Source: Deltaproteobacteria bacterium
Lineage (GTDB): Bacteria > Myxococcota_A > UBA9042 > DTJE01
Length of the DNA: 64,000 nucleotides
Assembly: GCA_029555025.1 (NCBI GenBank)
Contig: JAKPTZ010000016.1
Coordinates: 54,515 to 118,514 of the forward strand
Direction: 5' to 3'
Shown: piece after piece, positions 47,336 to 56,498 of the stretch
Numbering within the stretch: position 1 is the first letter of the stretch
Layout: every line of letters begins with the position of its first letter
Translations under genes and position numbers: made by a program
The notes under the pieces: generated by a model
What the model was told of the DNA's origin: nothing
Databases searched by the model: none
What the model saw: the letters and a program-made list of their open reading frames with translations, nothing else

Positions 47336-49870
47336 ATGGACAGAGCCAGCCTTTTCTCGATCCGGGGACTGCTTGTCGCGACCGCGGCGTTTCACCTGGC
47401 CGCGTGCGGGGCCGATCAGGAGACACCCGATGTCTTACAGGACGTGCCGCCGGACATCGCCACGGACACACCGGCGGCAGACGGCGCCCAGCAAGATGGG
47501 GCAGACGACGCCGGGGCAGGCTTCAACCAGGTCGCCACCCCCTGGAAGCCCGGACCGGCTGCACCCGAAAGCGACCTGTTCGACGACATGGGCCTGGTCG
47601 GATTCAACCGGTGGGTTCAGGAAGTTCAATGGCAGTTCGAGGGGGACGAGCCGGTCGTGAACCACGACGCCCTTGCATACTTCGCGGTCGGCAACGGACG
47701 GACGTTCTCGTTCCTCGGCACGGACTATCCCCTGACCGTGCTCCACGAAGTCTATGGTCCGGACTACGACCGTCCCGACCTGGAAACCTTTTCCGACATC
47801 CGCTTCATGGCGACCGTCAACCGGGAACCCCAGAAGGTTCAGACATCGCGGATCGGACGTTTCAGCCGCAGTTCCATTGTCGGCATCACCAACGTCGGCC
47901 AGGATTTGAAGGTTTCGGCGGTTTTCGCGGCGCCAATGGCCGGGGACACAAAATTCGATACATCCCTGGTGGCGGTTTTTCGCATTGAGAACACCGGCTC
48001 GACACCGATTCCGGCAGTCGGCCTGGCGATGAAGGCGAAGTCGGGATTCGAGCAGTCCGCCGAGGGCGCCGTCGTGATACAGCGGGATCTGCGCCGTATC
48101 TGGACGATCTGCCCCGACGCCGAGTGGAACCCCGATTCAAGAACCTTCGAGATCACTGCCGGGACGCTTGAACCCGGCGCCAGGCGCGACGTGACGTTCT
48201 GGATGTTCCTGACCGATGGCGAACCGGCCGTCGATCCCACCCCGTATTTCAGGCAGGTCGCCGCCGAGGCCGACACCAGGGAAGTTCTTTCGGCAACGGA
48301 CTCCTGGTGGAAGGAATGGTTCAATGACGGTCTCCAGATTGAGATCGGGGATCCGATGGTCACCGACCTGCTCGAATCGTTCCTTTACACGGTCAAATCG
48401 CAGATCGGACACAACGGCGCGATGACGCCGCTTTCCCATTACGGCGAATACTGGACGAGGGATCTCAGCGGGGCCGCGCGCCTTTTCGCAATAGGGTCGC
48501 GCCCGGACGAACTGAAGGCGATGCTGGACTATCACCACGTCGCGGCCTGCGCCAACCAGGGCTTCTTCAACGCCTCGAAGGTCAACTGGCCGCTGGGCGT
48601 CCCATGCGCCGTGACCGACTGGTCTTCGCTGCCCGTCATGACGGAAAAGACCGCGGCCGAGGCACCATCGTACGTTGTCCACATGTATCACAGGCTGTTC
48701 GACGCCACCGGCGACGATTCGCTGATGCGGGAAAGGGAACAGATGCTGCGATACGGGTTGCAGAAGCAGGCGATGAACGCCGAATTCCTGCTTCCGTTTT
48801 CCGACGACGAGACATTCAGGCCGGCAATGGCGATGAACCTTGGCATCGGGGGGCCGGAAACGATGTTTGCAACGCTTGCGTGGTCGCTCCATTCAACGTT
48901 GCTGTACGTCGCGGCGGCCGACGGCCTGGCCCGCGCCCTTGGTTACCAGGACGGCGACGACATCATTCAACTTCGGGACAACGTGGCGGCGACGATTGAA
49001 AGCCGTTACTGGCAGCAGGCTGAAGGCTTTTTCGCGCCGATTCTTTACATGTCCGACCTTTCCCCGCACATGGTTCCATACGAGGACGTCAACCTGACCG
49101 CAAGCTGGATGAACATGGAGGACTTCCTTGGATGGGATCGGGTGCGCAGCGACGTGGATGTCCTTGCCGGACTGGCCTGGCTGGACGAAGCTGGCATCAT
49201 CCAGACGAACGCGGGCGCCTTTGGCGAACTGCTTGGATACGACCTTTCGCAAGGCCTTGCGACCGGAATGACGCCGGGCTTCTCGCTGTACGCGCTTTCC
49301 CGGCACCGGCAGGACCTGGCGCAGAAGAACTTCAACGCATTCCGGAATATCCCGACCGCATCCGGAAATGTCACGGAAGACTTCGCGACGAAGGGATTCA
49401 GGCCTCTGATGCCGGCATACGACGACACCGGCGAGTTCGGGGAAATCTGGGCACGCTTCCGCCCGTGGGAAGGCGGACAGGACGCCGAGGCGATCATCTT
49501 CTACCTGACCGGGCTGTGGCCGGACGCGGCGGGAAGGCGCGTCACGCTGCACCCGCATATCCCGAACAACCTTCCCGGCGCGACCTATCGCGGACTTCTT
49601 GCGGCCGGATGCGGCATCGACATGAAACTTGCCGAAATGTCCGACGCGACCCGCGAATATGAATTGAAGTTCACCGGCGGCAAGTGCGCGGGCCTGGACG
49701 TGACGCTGAAGACCGCCACTTGGATGTGCGGCGAAACGGACACGTGCGAACCGTTCGTCAGCGCGTCGGGCTGCGACATCGACGCGACCGCAGCCGGGAC
49801 GGGCATCGCCCGCTTCACCGCGGACGACGGCATGACCTGCACCTTCCTGGCCGAACTGATCCAGCCCTGA
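47336..49870 (+). CDS. Lipoprotein with six-hairpin (alpha/alpha)6 glycosidase fold
   Basis: The 844-residue protein starts at ATG 47336. GTG 47324 is an alternative. The signal ends HLAAC (Cys24) and an Asp-rich tether follows. Residues ~80-320 are a beta-sandwich (super-sandwich-like) domain. Residues ~330-740 are an alpha/alpha toroid (THFR-type helices such as HYGEYWTRDLSGAARLFAIG, GIGGPETMFATLAWSLHSTL, FGEIWARFRPWEGGQDAEAI), and a beta domain closes the protein. This layout occurs in GH15/GH63/GH65/GH95-type enzymes. I cannot assign the exact family or catalytic acids. It probably acts on extracellular oligosaccharides alongside the neighbouring glucosaminidase. Confidence 0.68.
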   Translation: MDRASLFSIRGLLVATAAFHLAACGADQETPDVLQDVPPDIATDTPAADGAQQDGADDAGAGFNQVATPWKPGPAAPESDLFDDMGLVGFNRWVQEVQWQFEGDEPVVNHDALAYFAVGNGRTFSFLGTDYPLTVLHEVYGPDYDRPDLETFSDIRFMATVNREPQKVQTSRIGRFSRSSIVGITNVGQDLKVSAVFAAPMAGDTKFDTSLVAVFRIENTGSTPIPAVGLAMKAKSGFEQSAEGAVVIQRDLRRIWTICPDAEWNPDSRTFEITAGTLEPGARRDVTFWMFLTDGEPAVDPTPYFRQVAAEADTREVLSATDSWWKEWFNDGLQIEIGDPMVTDLLESFLYTVKSQIGHNGAMTPLSHYGEYWTRDLSGAARLFAIGSRPDELKAMLDYHHVAACANQGFFNASKVNWPLGVPCAVTDWSSLPVMTEKTAAEAPSYVVHMYHRLFDATGDDSLMREREQMLRYGLQKQAMNAEFLLPFSDDETFRPAMAMNLGIGGPETMFATLAWSLHSTLLYVAAADGLARALGYQDGDDIIQLRDNVAATIESRYWQQAEGFFAPILYMSDLSPHMVPYEDVNLTASWMNMEDFLGWDRVRSDVDVLAGLAWLDEAGIIQTNAGAFGELLGYDLSQGLATGMTPGFSLYALSRHRQDLAQKNFNAFRNIPTASGNVTEDFATKGFRPLMPAYDDTGEFGEIWARFRPWEGGQDAEAIIFYLTGLWPDAAGRRVTLHPHIPNNLPGATYRGLLAAGCGIDMKLAEMSDATREYELKFTGGKCAGLDVTLKTATWMCGETDTCEPFVSASGCDIDATAAGTGIARFTADDGMTCTFLAELIQP

Positions 49871-49875
49871 TGCCA

Positions 49876-51822
49876 TCAGAAGACATACGGACGCGCCTGC
49901 TTGATTACCAGTTCGCGATTCGGAAGCTCGAACTTGAACTCCACGTCCATCCCGTAAGGCTGAGTGTTCCCGTAAATCGATTCGAAATGCCGATGGATCG
50001 CCCGCAGGGCCGTAATCAATTCCTGGATCTCGTCGAATGAAAGTACCTTGTCGCCGCCAGTAAGGCTTGAATTTGAGTAATACGTCATCTCGCCCTGCCC
50101 GGCCGGCGGCTTCCAGTAAAGAAAAGATTCCGGCGTCACTCCAGGTTCCGGATTAGTTACGCTGGTCGCGCCAGCCTGCACGTTGACGTAATAGGCGGCC
50201 TGGCCCATCGGCGGCGGATCAAACGGGTTCGCGGTCACGGCAACACCGTTCGCCGCCTCGATTTCGTCGGGAAACGAGCGGTGCACCAGCACGCCCATGG
50301 CGCACCTGCCATGGTCGATCCTGGCCCACTCGCGTTCCTCGAACGCGGCCGTGCTGAACATGCTTGCCCAGACCTTCTTCAATGCATGCGCAAGCGTCTT
50401 TTCCGGATCCCCCGGCTTGAAGGAAGCCGATTCATAGAGCCCGGCCCCATTGAAACCTTCCAGATCCTCGACATTGCTGCTTGAACGGAACCTTATCGGC
50501 CACGAACCGGAAATATGCGTGTCGATTGCCGCCAATATGGCGGACTCGACGCCCGGATCCAGGGGCGTGGCGCGCATCCTGTCGCGGAACGACGCAAGGG
50601 CCTGCATCCTGTAAAGCCCGTCTTCCTTGAACTTCGTCTGCGCCATCAGGGCCGACATCTCCTTGTCGAGCCCGTTCGCCTTCATGAAATCGACGTACCA
50701 GGAACACGGGATTGCAAAGCCACCCGGGACGGGCAACGGTGGGGTTATATTTCGCAATTCCCCGAAATTCGCTGACTTTCCCCCGACCGCCGCCGTCATC
50801 GACGCATCAACGTCATCCAGGCCGATGATGTCCGTCAAGGAAAGATCCAGCGCCGGAAACTGGGTCTGCTTCGGCCGCCTTTCGGCCCAGAACTGATCCG
50901 CTTCCGACGCTGTCGATGGCGACAGGGAAAATCCATCCGCCCTTACAAGAAGCCGCGCCCATTGGCCATCCATCTCGACAAAACGGGGATCGTCGTACGC
51001 TCCGGACAGCGCCATGTTCGGGGTGCCACGCGCCTCGGCCAGCAGGTTTACGTGGGCAAGCGGCGTCTGAAACTCGCCGGTCACAAGTCCCGCCACCGCG
51101 GGAATGTCGTTCGGCACGCGATCCAGGACAACCAGGTCAAGCCTGGAAACGTATGTCGATTCAAGGTCTTCCAGACGCATCCGCTTGACGCGGCCAACCG
51201 TCTCGCCCAGATGCATCCCCTGGTAGGTCGCGCCTTCGTAAAGTTCGGCGGTTGTCACGACAGGCACGCCCGGCGGAAGCCTGGACTCCATTTCCAGCGC
51301 GGTTGATGTCGGGTGATAACGCAGGTCGCACGGGAACCGGATCGCGTCCTTAACCGCCTGGTACATCTGGGCGATCATCTCCGGGCTGGCCTTGTCGATC
51401 GGCACAATCTCAACCGCGAAGACGTCCGGTCCAAGGTGGTGCGCCAGGGTTCCCAGCAGCAGCCTGCGCCCGGGCTGGTAGTACATCTCGGCATTGAACG
51501 CGAACAGGTCGGTGTATCCGGTCAACATCTCGCTGGCGTACATGAAGTGACGCCATCGCTCGGAATCGAAGAAATGGATCTTGTTGCCGTCCGTCCTGTC
51601 AATCATGAACAGAACCGAACGACTTGCCGGCAAGGCCGCCGATTCGGGCTGACCGGAAAGGGCCTCGTGGTCGGCCGGGCACCCAAGCACGTGCAGCACT
51701 TCCGGCCGCCCTTCGTCCTGCCACATGCACACCGGATCATCCACGGCGCACGATATCGCAAGGGCGGCCATGCAGGCGACCGTCCCGGTGACGATCCGGG
51801 CCATGCGCGGGCGGACATTCAT
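49876..51822 (-). CDS. Exported dikinase-like lipoprotein (second copy)
   Basis: The 648-residue protein starts at ATG 51822, which overlaps the stop of the upstream gene (TGATG), with AAGGTGA six bases upstream. The lipoprotein-type signal ends LAISC (Cys25). The phosphohistidine motif TPLAHVNLLAEARGTPNMAL carries His257. The ATP-grasp part begins GGKSANFGEL (~347-356), continues FRSSSNVEDLEGFNGAGLYE with Arg446, very like the GWD phrase FRSDSNGEDLEGYAGAGLYD, and ends DVEFKF...VIKQARPYVF. It is homologous to the 810-residue protein at 25.6-28.0 kb but lacks its N-terminal beta domain. It is co-translated with two paralogous lipoproteins. Confidence 0.8.
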   Translation of the reverse strand: MNVRPRMARIVTGTVACMAALAISCAVDDPVCMWQDEGRPEVLHVLGCPADHEALSGQPESAALPASRSVLFMIDRTDGNKIHFFDSERWRHFMYASEMLTGYTDLFAFNAEMYYQPGRRLLLGTLAHHLGPDVFAVEIVPIDKASPEMIAQMYQAVKDAIRFPCDLRYHPTSTALEMESRLPPGVPVVTTAELYEGATYQGMHLGETVGRVKRMRLEDLESTYVSRLDLVVLDRVPNDIPAVAGLVTGEFQTPLAHVNLLAEARGTPNMALSGAYDDPRFVEMDGQWARLLVRADGFSLSPSTASEADQFWAERRPKQTQFPALDLSLTDIIGLDDVDASMTAAVGGKSANFGELRNITPPLPVPGGFAIPCSWYVDFMKANGLDKEMSALMAQTKFKEDGLYRMQALASFRDRMRATPLDPGVESAILAAIDTHISGSWPIRFRSSSNVEDLEGFNGAGLYESASFKPGDPEKTLAHALKKVWASMFSTAAFEEREWARIDHGRCAMGVLVHRSFPDEIEAANGVAVTANPFDPPPMGQAAYYVNVQAGATSVTNPEPGVTPESFLYWKPPAGQGEMTYYSNSSLTGGDKVLSFDEIQELITALRAIHRHFESIYGNTQPYGMDVEFKFELPNRELVIKQARPYVF

Positions 51823-53009
51823 CACAGGTCACCTTCCAGATTGTGCGTGACGTTAAGGTTGTGCAGCCGCGCGACATGCAGTTGAACCGTCCGGCCCTGA
51901 ACGTCCGCGAACCCCGACCTGGACATCGCGATGCCGCTCATGTGCTGGAACAGGCCAATTCCGCCCATGGGGGGCATCTGCTTCGCGATGCTCGCCGGAA
52001 TTGTCAGGCTGCCGGCCGAGACGGGCTTCACGCAGTAGATGACGGCCGCGGGCGGCGCCCCGTGCCAGCCGGTGTTGATCGTAACTTCAACCACCATGCC
52101 GTTCAAATCGCCCTTCGGCACGGTCCACGTAATCTCGTTGCCGTTTTCATCGTCGAGATCCAGCGTGCCCCATTCGTCGTCAAGGAAGAACTCCGCCGGC
52201 CCGACCCCGCCGACCGGGATTTCGAACGCCCCATAGCGGCCGTCGAACCCGTCGGCCGCAACGGTGACAGTGGTCGCCGGATCGACCAGGCCGGCATCGA
52301 CATTGTCGAAGGAATACCAGTACGGATTGTCTTCCGTTCCAGTCGGCTTGGACTCGAAACTGGTCGATCCGAACCGAAGTGTCATATCCCCGGCCGACTG
52401 CCTTGAAGCGGCGGCCTGGCACCGGTTGCCGGAAACGCACAGCTTGTCCCAGTCGCACGGCGGGTTGCACGCGTATTCAACGGGGAAGTACTGGACGCAG
52501 TCGCCCTCGGCCAGCCAGACCTGATACATCTCTGGACTGTAGGCACCAAACGCGTCCATCCGCATCGGCAGGTCGTACAGTTCAACGTCAACCTGCGCCC
52601 TGTCATTGTAGCTGCTGCCGGCCTTGTACACCGCGACCTGGACGCGTCCATGTGGCGAAGGCTGCCGGATCTGATCAGGCTCTGTCGAATCACCCGCATC
52701 GGTCGGATCCGGCACGTCTTCCCCGGGATCTCCCGACTGATCAAGGTATTCCGTGTCTTGAACCGAATCCGACGCATCCGGGACATCGTCGCCCTGGCCG
52801 CCATCACCAATCGAATCGATACCGATGTCGCGGCCCAGGTCGCTGTGACCATCACCGGCCCCAACGTCCCCTGGCTGACCTGGATCCGGCTCCACCGTGT
52901 CAACGGCATCAGGCGCGGTCGTGTCGGCGACAACATCGACGGACGGATCGGAACCGCCACACGCGACCAGGGCGCCGAGCGACATCGCAAGCAATACAAC
53001 CAGCCTCAT
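51822..53009 (-). CDS. Lipoprotein, paralogue of the adjacent gene and operon partner of the dikinase-like protein
   Basis: The 395-residue protein starts at ATG 53009, seven bases after GGAGG. ATG 53012 is equally possible. The signal ends GALVAC (Cys17) and a very long Asp-rich tether runs to about residue 115. The mature domain (~120-395) is beta-rich. It is clearly homologous to the upstream gene product: both contain LPMRMDAF or APMRMDAF, AYSPEMYQV or AYSPGMYQV, a C..CDWDKLCVSGNRC cluster, and a late NTGWHGAPP or NVGWHGSPP phrase. No known domain was recognised. Its stop overlaps the start of the dikinase-like gene. Confidence 0.75.
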   Translation of the reverse strand: MRLVVLLAMSLGALVACGGSDPSVDVVADTTAPDAVDTVEPDPGQPGDVGAGDGHSDLGRDIGIDSIGDGGQGDDVPDASDSVQDTEYLDQSGDPGEDVPDPTDAGDSTEPDQIRQPSPHGRVQVAVYKAGSSYNDRAQVDVELYDLPMRMDAFGAYSPEMYQVWLAEGDCVQYFPVEYACNPPCDWDKLCVSGNRCQAAASRQSAGDMTLRFGSTSFESKPTGTEDNPYWYSFDNVDAGLVDPATTVTVAADGFDGRYGAFEIPVGGVGPAEFFLDDEWGTLDLDDENGNEITWTVPKGDLNGMVVEVTINTGWHGAPPAAVIYCVKPVSAGSLTIPASIAKQMPPMGGIGLFQHMSGIAMSRSGFADVQGRTVQLHVARLHNLNVTHNLEGDL

Positions 53010-53038
53010 CATTCAACCTCCGGTCGTGTTTTGTCTGG

Positions 53039-54070
53039 TCAGAACTCCGGGGCGTTGTGTGCCGGATTGATTCCGTGGCGCCTGGTCACCGTGAAATCAA
53101 ACCGTTTCCCGGCGACGTCCGTCACCACGTTGCGCACCAGGCCGACGTGACTGCCGTGCTGCATCAGGGCGATACCGCCGATGACGGGAAGCTGGGCGAT
53201 GACTTCCTTCGCAATCGTCAGGGATCCGGTCACGGCCCCCTTCCGGCAGTACAGGACCGACTCAGGCGGACTTCCATGCCAGCCGACGTTAATCACGACC
53301 TCGACGAAAAGGTTCAACAGATCACCGGACGGGGCCGTCCACTCCAGCAGGAAGTCCTGGTCGTCCTTCAACTCGAACGCGTTGTTGTCCAGGTCATTTA
53401 CGAATTCGATCCCGTCGAAGCCCGGCTGGCTGACGTCGAACGCGGCATACCCGCCATCGGCGCCCTCGGCCGTAACGGACAGCGTCTTCGTTGCGTCCAA
53501 CTGCGACGTCGGAATCTGTCCCTCGAAGTAATAATAGTTGGGCATCCACTCGTCGCCGGACGGATCGGCTGAAATTGTCGCGGACCCGGCCTTGACCGTC
53601 AGCTTGCCGGCCGACAGCCTGGATGGATGAACCAGGCAACGGTTGCCGGCCACGCAGTACCTGTCCCAGTCGCATGCCGGCTCGCAGGCCGCGGTCGATG
53701 CGGTGTAAAGCACGCAGTCGCCCTTCCTGGCCACCACCTGGTACATGCCCGGCGAATAGGCGGAAAACGCGTCCATCCGCATCGGCGCGTCATAGAAATC
53801 GGCGTTGACCCATGCCTCGGTACCGTAGTCGCCACCCCATCCGGTCACCGCGACAAGGACGCGGCCTTCGGGGGCCGGCTGTTCGACCCCGTCCGGCTCC
53901 AGGGGCACATCGCCCGGATTGATGACATCGTCCGGAGCGTTCACATCTTCCGGCGCGACAACGTCATGGCCGGCATCAGGCAAGCCCGGACCCGTGTCGC
54001 CACAGCCCGAGGCAAAGGAAATTGCGAAGGCCAGCACAAAAGGATGTATCGGGAAAATTACGGACTTCAT
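53039..54070 (-). CDS. Lipoprotein, first gene of the dikinase-like operon
   Basis: The 343-residue protein starts at ATG 54070 with a signal ending FASGC (Cys23). Its Asp-rich tether is shorter (to ~70) than that of its paralogue downstream. The mature part shares the APMRMDAFSAYSPGMYQV, CDWDRYCVAGNRC and VGWHGSPPESVLYC landmarks with that paralogue, showing a tandem duplication. Twenty-six to 29 bases separate the two genes, and the third gene overlaps the second, so one transcript is likely. The function is unknown. A carbohydrate-binding or ligand-presenting role is only an inference from context. Confidence 0.75.
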   Translation of the reverse strand: MKSVIFPIHPFVLAFAISFASGCGDTGPGLPDAGHDVVAPEDVNAPDDVINPGDVPLEPDGVEQPAPEGRVLVAVTGWGGDYGTEAWVNADFYDAPMRMDAFSAYSPGMYQVVARKGDCVLYTASTAACEPACDWDRYCVAGNRCLVHPSRLSAGKLTVKAGSATISADPSGDEWMPNYYYFEGQIPTSQLDATKTLSVTAEGADGGYAAFDVSQPGFDGIEFVNDLDNNAFELKDDQDFLLEWTAPSGDLLNLFVEVVINVGWHGSPPESVLYCRKGAVTGSLTIAKEVIAQLPVIGGIALMQHGSHVGLVRNVVTDVAGKRFDFTVTRRHGINPAHNAPEF

Positions 54071-54248
54071 GCAAGCACCCAAACGAGATGACGCCAGTTT
54101 ACATTTTTGGTCCGGCAGGCGCCAGATGAACGCGGCGTCCGCGCCCGAACGGCGGCCCCGGCTGGCGCGGCACTTCTTGCCGATGGCAGATCTCTGTTAT
54201 GATTGGAAACGCTTGACTGGCAAATCCATTACAGAAGGGGAACTGGAC

Positions 54249-55892
54249 ATGAATTCAGAGCACTTGCCACGCACCGCCCTTATCGCAGGCCTGGCGATCG
54301 CTTTTTCCGGGGCTGCGGCGTCGGCGGCCCCGAACCTGCAGGTAGTCAACCTGACCGTGGATCCTCCGTCAATCGGCCAGGGCCAGAAGGCAACGCTCGA
54401 GTACATGCTGGGAAACAATGGCAACATGGACACATCCGCCTTCAAGGTTGGCTTCTATTTCAGCGAGGATTCCGTGGTCAACGCCTCGGACACGCTTCTG
54501 GCTACGGTCGATATCCAGACGATCGCTGCCACGACGAACCTCGGGGAAATGACGGTTGAGGTGACCATCCCGACCGGTGCATCACTTGGAACAAGGTATA
54601 TCGGCGCAATCGCCGACCCGACAAACGCGGTCGTCGAAAACAACGAATCCGACAATAGCAATTCGGTCCTTGTTTCCATAGTAGCCGCGCCGGATCTGAC
54701 TGTCACGGCGCTGACCGTTTCGCCGACAACCGCAGTTCCCGGAGGCGACGTTGAAATCAGCTACACTGTGACGAACCAGGGGGCTTCGCCGACCGGGACG
54801 TTTACAACCCGCCTGTACTATTCCGACGATGCCGTAATCACCGCCGGGGACACCGCGCTTTCGCACGAGCGAGAAACAACCCTGGCCGCTGGCTCGACCA
54901 CGGGCACGGTGGTCGCTGTGGTGAAACTTCCAGCAACCGCGTCGCCGGGAAGCAGATATGTCGGGGCCATCACCGACTCCAAATACGCGGTGGCAGAAGG
55001 AAACGAAAACAATAACACCAGGGCTGCCAACATCAGCATCGGCGCGCCGACGTGCTTTGGAAAGGCCGCATCCGACGCCGCTGTGTGCGGCGGCAACGGA
55101 ACGTGCGTTGCCGCGGACACATGCTCCTGCGCGCCTGGATATTCGGGGTCCGAATGCGAAACCTTCAACGATTGTTCCGGTCAACCGGACTGGACGAGCT
55201 GCGGCCAGGGCGTGTGCTTTGACGAGGTCTGCGAACCAGCCGGTGAAAACAATCGATGCCAGGACGCAATCGGGCTTGAAATCGGCGGGCAGGCACTGGG
55301 CGACCTGGAAGGATTCAGGCCATTCGAGACCGTTCCCCAGGGCTGCATCGGCAAGGAAATATCCGGGCCGGACGCCTTCTTCAGCTTCCAGCCGGTATCG
55401 GGACATACCTATGTCGTGACGGCAACGCCCCACGCCAGCATGGACATCGCGCTTGTCGCCTGGCGGGACTGCACGCTGTCGGATCTTTACTGCCTCACGG
55501 GATCGGACGCCGCCGGCAACGGCCAGCCCGAAGAAATCACAATCGATGCCTCGGACGAAACCGTAATCCTACATGTTGTCGGCGTTAACGCCGCGACAAC
55601 CGCGACGTCGTCAAGCTTCAGCATCATCGTCAACGATGTCACGACAACCACGGGGGACGAAGGCCGGCCGGACACGCTCGAGGACACGTCCGTTGGACAG
55701 GATGCGGTTGACATGGATCCAGGCGTTCAGGAAGACATGATCGCGACCGACGTCGGTGGCGACGATACCGAAACCACCAAATCCGGCGGGTGCAGCCAGT
55801 CCGGCGGCTCCAATTCGCCCTTGATACTGCTGCTTGTTGCAGGCTTCGTCATGGCTTTCCGGCGCCGCCCAGGGGAAGGCAGGAAGACCTGA
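54249..55892 (+). CDS. Surface protein with two CARDB domains, EGF-like segment and MYXO-CTERM-like tail
   Basis: The 547-residue protein starts at ATG 54249, eight bases after GAAGGGG, with a Sec signal cleaved after ASAA. Two CARDB-type beta domains follow (~28-125 and ~135-255). Each has the pattern PNLQVVNLTVDPPSIGQGQK ... GTRYIGAIADPTNAVVENNE. An EGF-like Cys module (GNGTCVAADTCSCAPGYSGSEC) comes next, then a beta domain like bacterial pre-peptidase C-terminal domains (~345-470). The tail is acidic and ends GGCSQSGGSNSP, a membrane helix and FRRRPGEGRK, the MYXO-CTERM layout. It is likely displayed on the outer membrane. No catalytic motif is visible. Confidence 0.82.
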   Translation: MNSEHLPRTALIAGLAIAFSGAAASAAPNLQVVNLTVDPPSIGQGQKATLEYMLGNNGNMDTSAFKVGFYFSEDSVVNASDTLLATVDIQTIAATTNLGEMTVEVTIPTGASLGTRYIGAIADPTNAVVENNESDNSNSVLVSIVAAPDLTVTALTVSPTTAVPGGDVEISYTVTNQGASPTGTFTTRLYYSDDAVITAGDTALSHERETTLAAGSTTGTVVAVVKLPATASPGSRYVGAITDSKYAVAEGNENNNTRAANISIGAPTCFGKAASDAAVCGGNGTCVAADTCSCAPGYSGSECETFNDCSGQPDWTSCGQGVCFDEVCEPAGENNRCQDAIGLEIGGQALGDLEGFRPFETVPQGCIGKEISGPDAFFSFQPVSGHTYVVTATPHASMDIALVAWRDCTLSDLYCLTGSDAAGNGQPEEITIDASDETVILHVVGVNAATTATSSSFSIIVNDVTTTTGDEGRPDTLEDTSVGQDAVDMDPGVQEDMIATDVGGDDTETTKSGGCSQSGGSNSPLILLLVAGFVMAFRRRPGEGRKT

Positions 55893-56108
55893 GTCATCCC
55901 CTCACAGCAAAGGGAGTACGCACCGTGATGGTTGGCGGTCGACGTACGCCCGGCGATTATCGGAGCGCGACTTCAATAACCTGTTGAAATGCGATGCTGT
56001 TGTTTGAAACAATCCGATCCGGCCGCCGATATAAGCCTCTGTGCGCGACTCTACTATTGCATGGATACCGTGTAACCGTTAATATTCTCCATGCCCTGGG
56101 GCTGAACG

Positions 56109-56198
56109 GTGATTTCATCATTCGGGGACAAGACGACAAAGGCTCTTTTTGATGGTTCACCAAGACGGTTAATCTTGAATGTTCCGCCGGGGTGGTCT
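56109..56198 (+). pseudogene. Remnant of a HigB-type toxin gene fused in frame to higA
   Basis: GTG 56109 opens a frame reading VISSFGDKTTKALFDGSPRR then LILNVPPGWS, and continues without a stop into the antitoxin. The first ~20 residues match the N-terminus of HigB toxins (MI.SF.DK.TE.LF.G..S+R), and VPPG resembles the later RVPPGNRLE segment. About 50 residues of toxin core, and everything after VPPG, are missing. This reads as an internal deletion that joined the toxin start to the antitoxin gene. Confidence 0.6.
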
Positions 56199-56498
56199 AT
56201 GAGACCTTCAAACAGGATTCCGACACATCCGGGTGTGATTCTCGCGACCGACTTTCTGAAGCCGCTTGGCATTACGCAGATGGCGTTCGCGGCCCATCTG
56301 GGCATCCCGATTCAGCGGTTGAACGAGCTGATCCGCGGCAAGCGTGGCGTTACCCCCGATACCGCCTGGCTGCTCTCGCAAGCCCTCGGCACAACCCCGG
56401 ATTTCTGGATGAATCTTCAGGCCGCCCACGACCTGGCCGCCTGCCGTCCAGTCAGAAAAATCAAACCGCTGCACGCTGTCAGGGATGATGCCGGGTAA
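56199..56498 (+). CDS. higA: HigA-family antitoxin (helix-turn-helix), toxin lost
   Basis: The 99-residue protein starts at ATG 56199 after GGGGTGG. It shows the HigA/VapI pattern: PTHPGVILATDFLKPLGITQ, MAFAAHLGIPIQRLNELIRG, then KRGVTPDTAWLLSQALGTTP, DFWMNLQAAHDLA. The helix-turn-helix spans residues ~22-60. Such proteins neutralise HigB mRNA-interferase and repress their own operon. Here the toxin in front is truncated, so the antitoxin is either a solitary regulator or is made as a 129-residue fusion from GTG 56109. Confidence 0.85.
   Translation: MRPSNRIPTHPGVILATDFLKPLGITQMAFAAHLGIPIQRLNELIRGKRGVTPDTAWLLSQALGTTPDFWMNLQAAHDLAACRPVRKIKPLHAVRDDAG

Noticed and set aside
56054..56305. Minus-strand frame across the higB remnant
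   Set aside because: The plus strand shows HigB and HigA signatures over the same bases, so the minus frame is more likely chance, though its end looks superficially protein-like.
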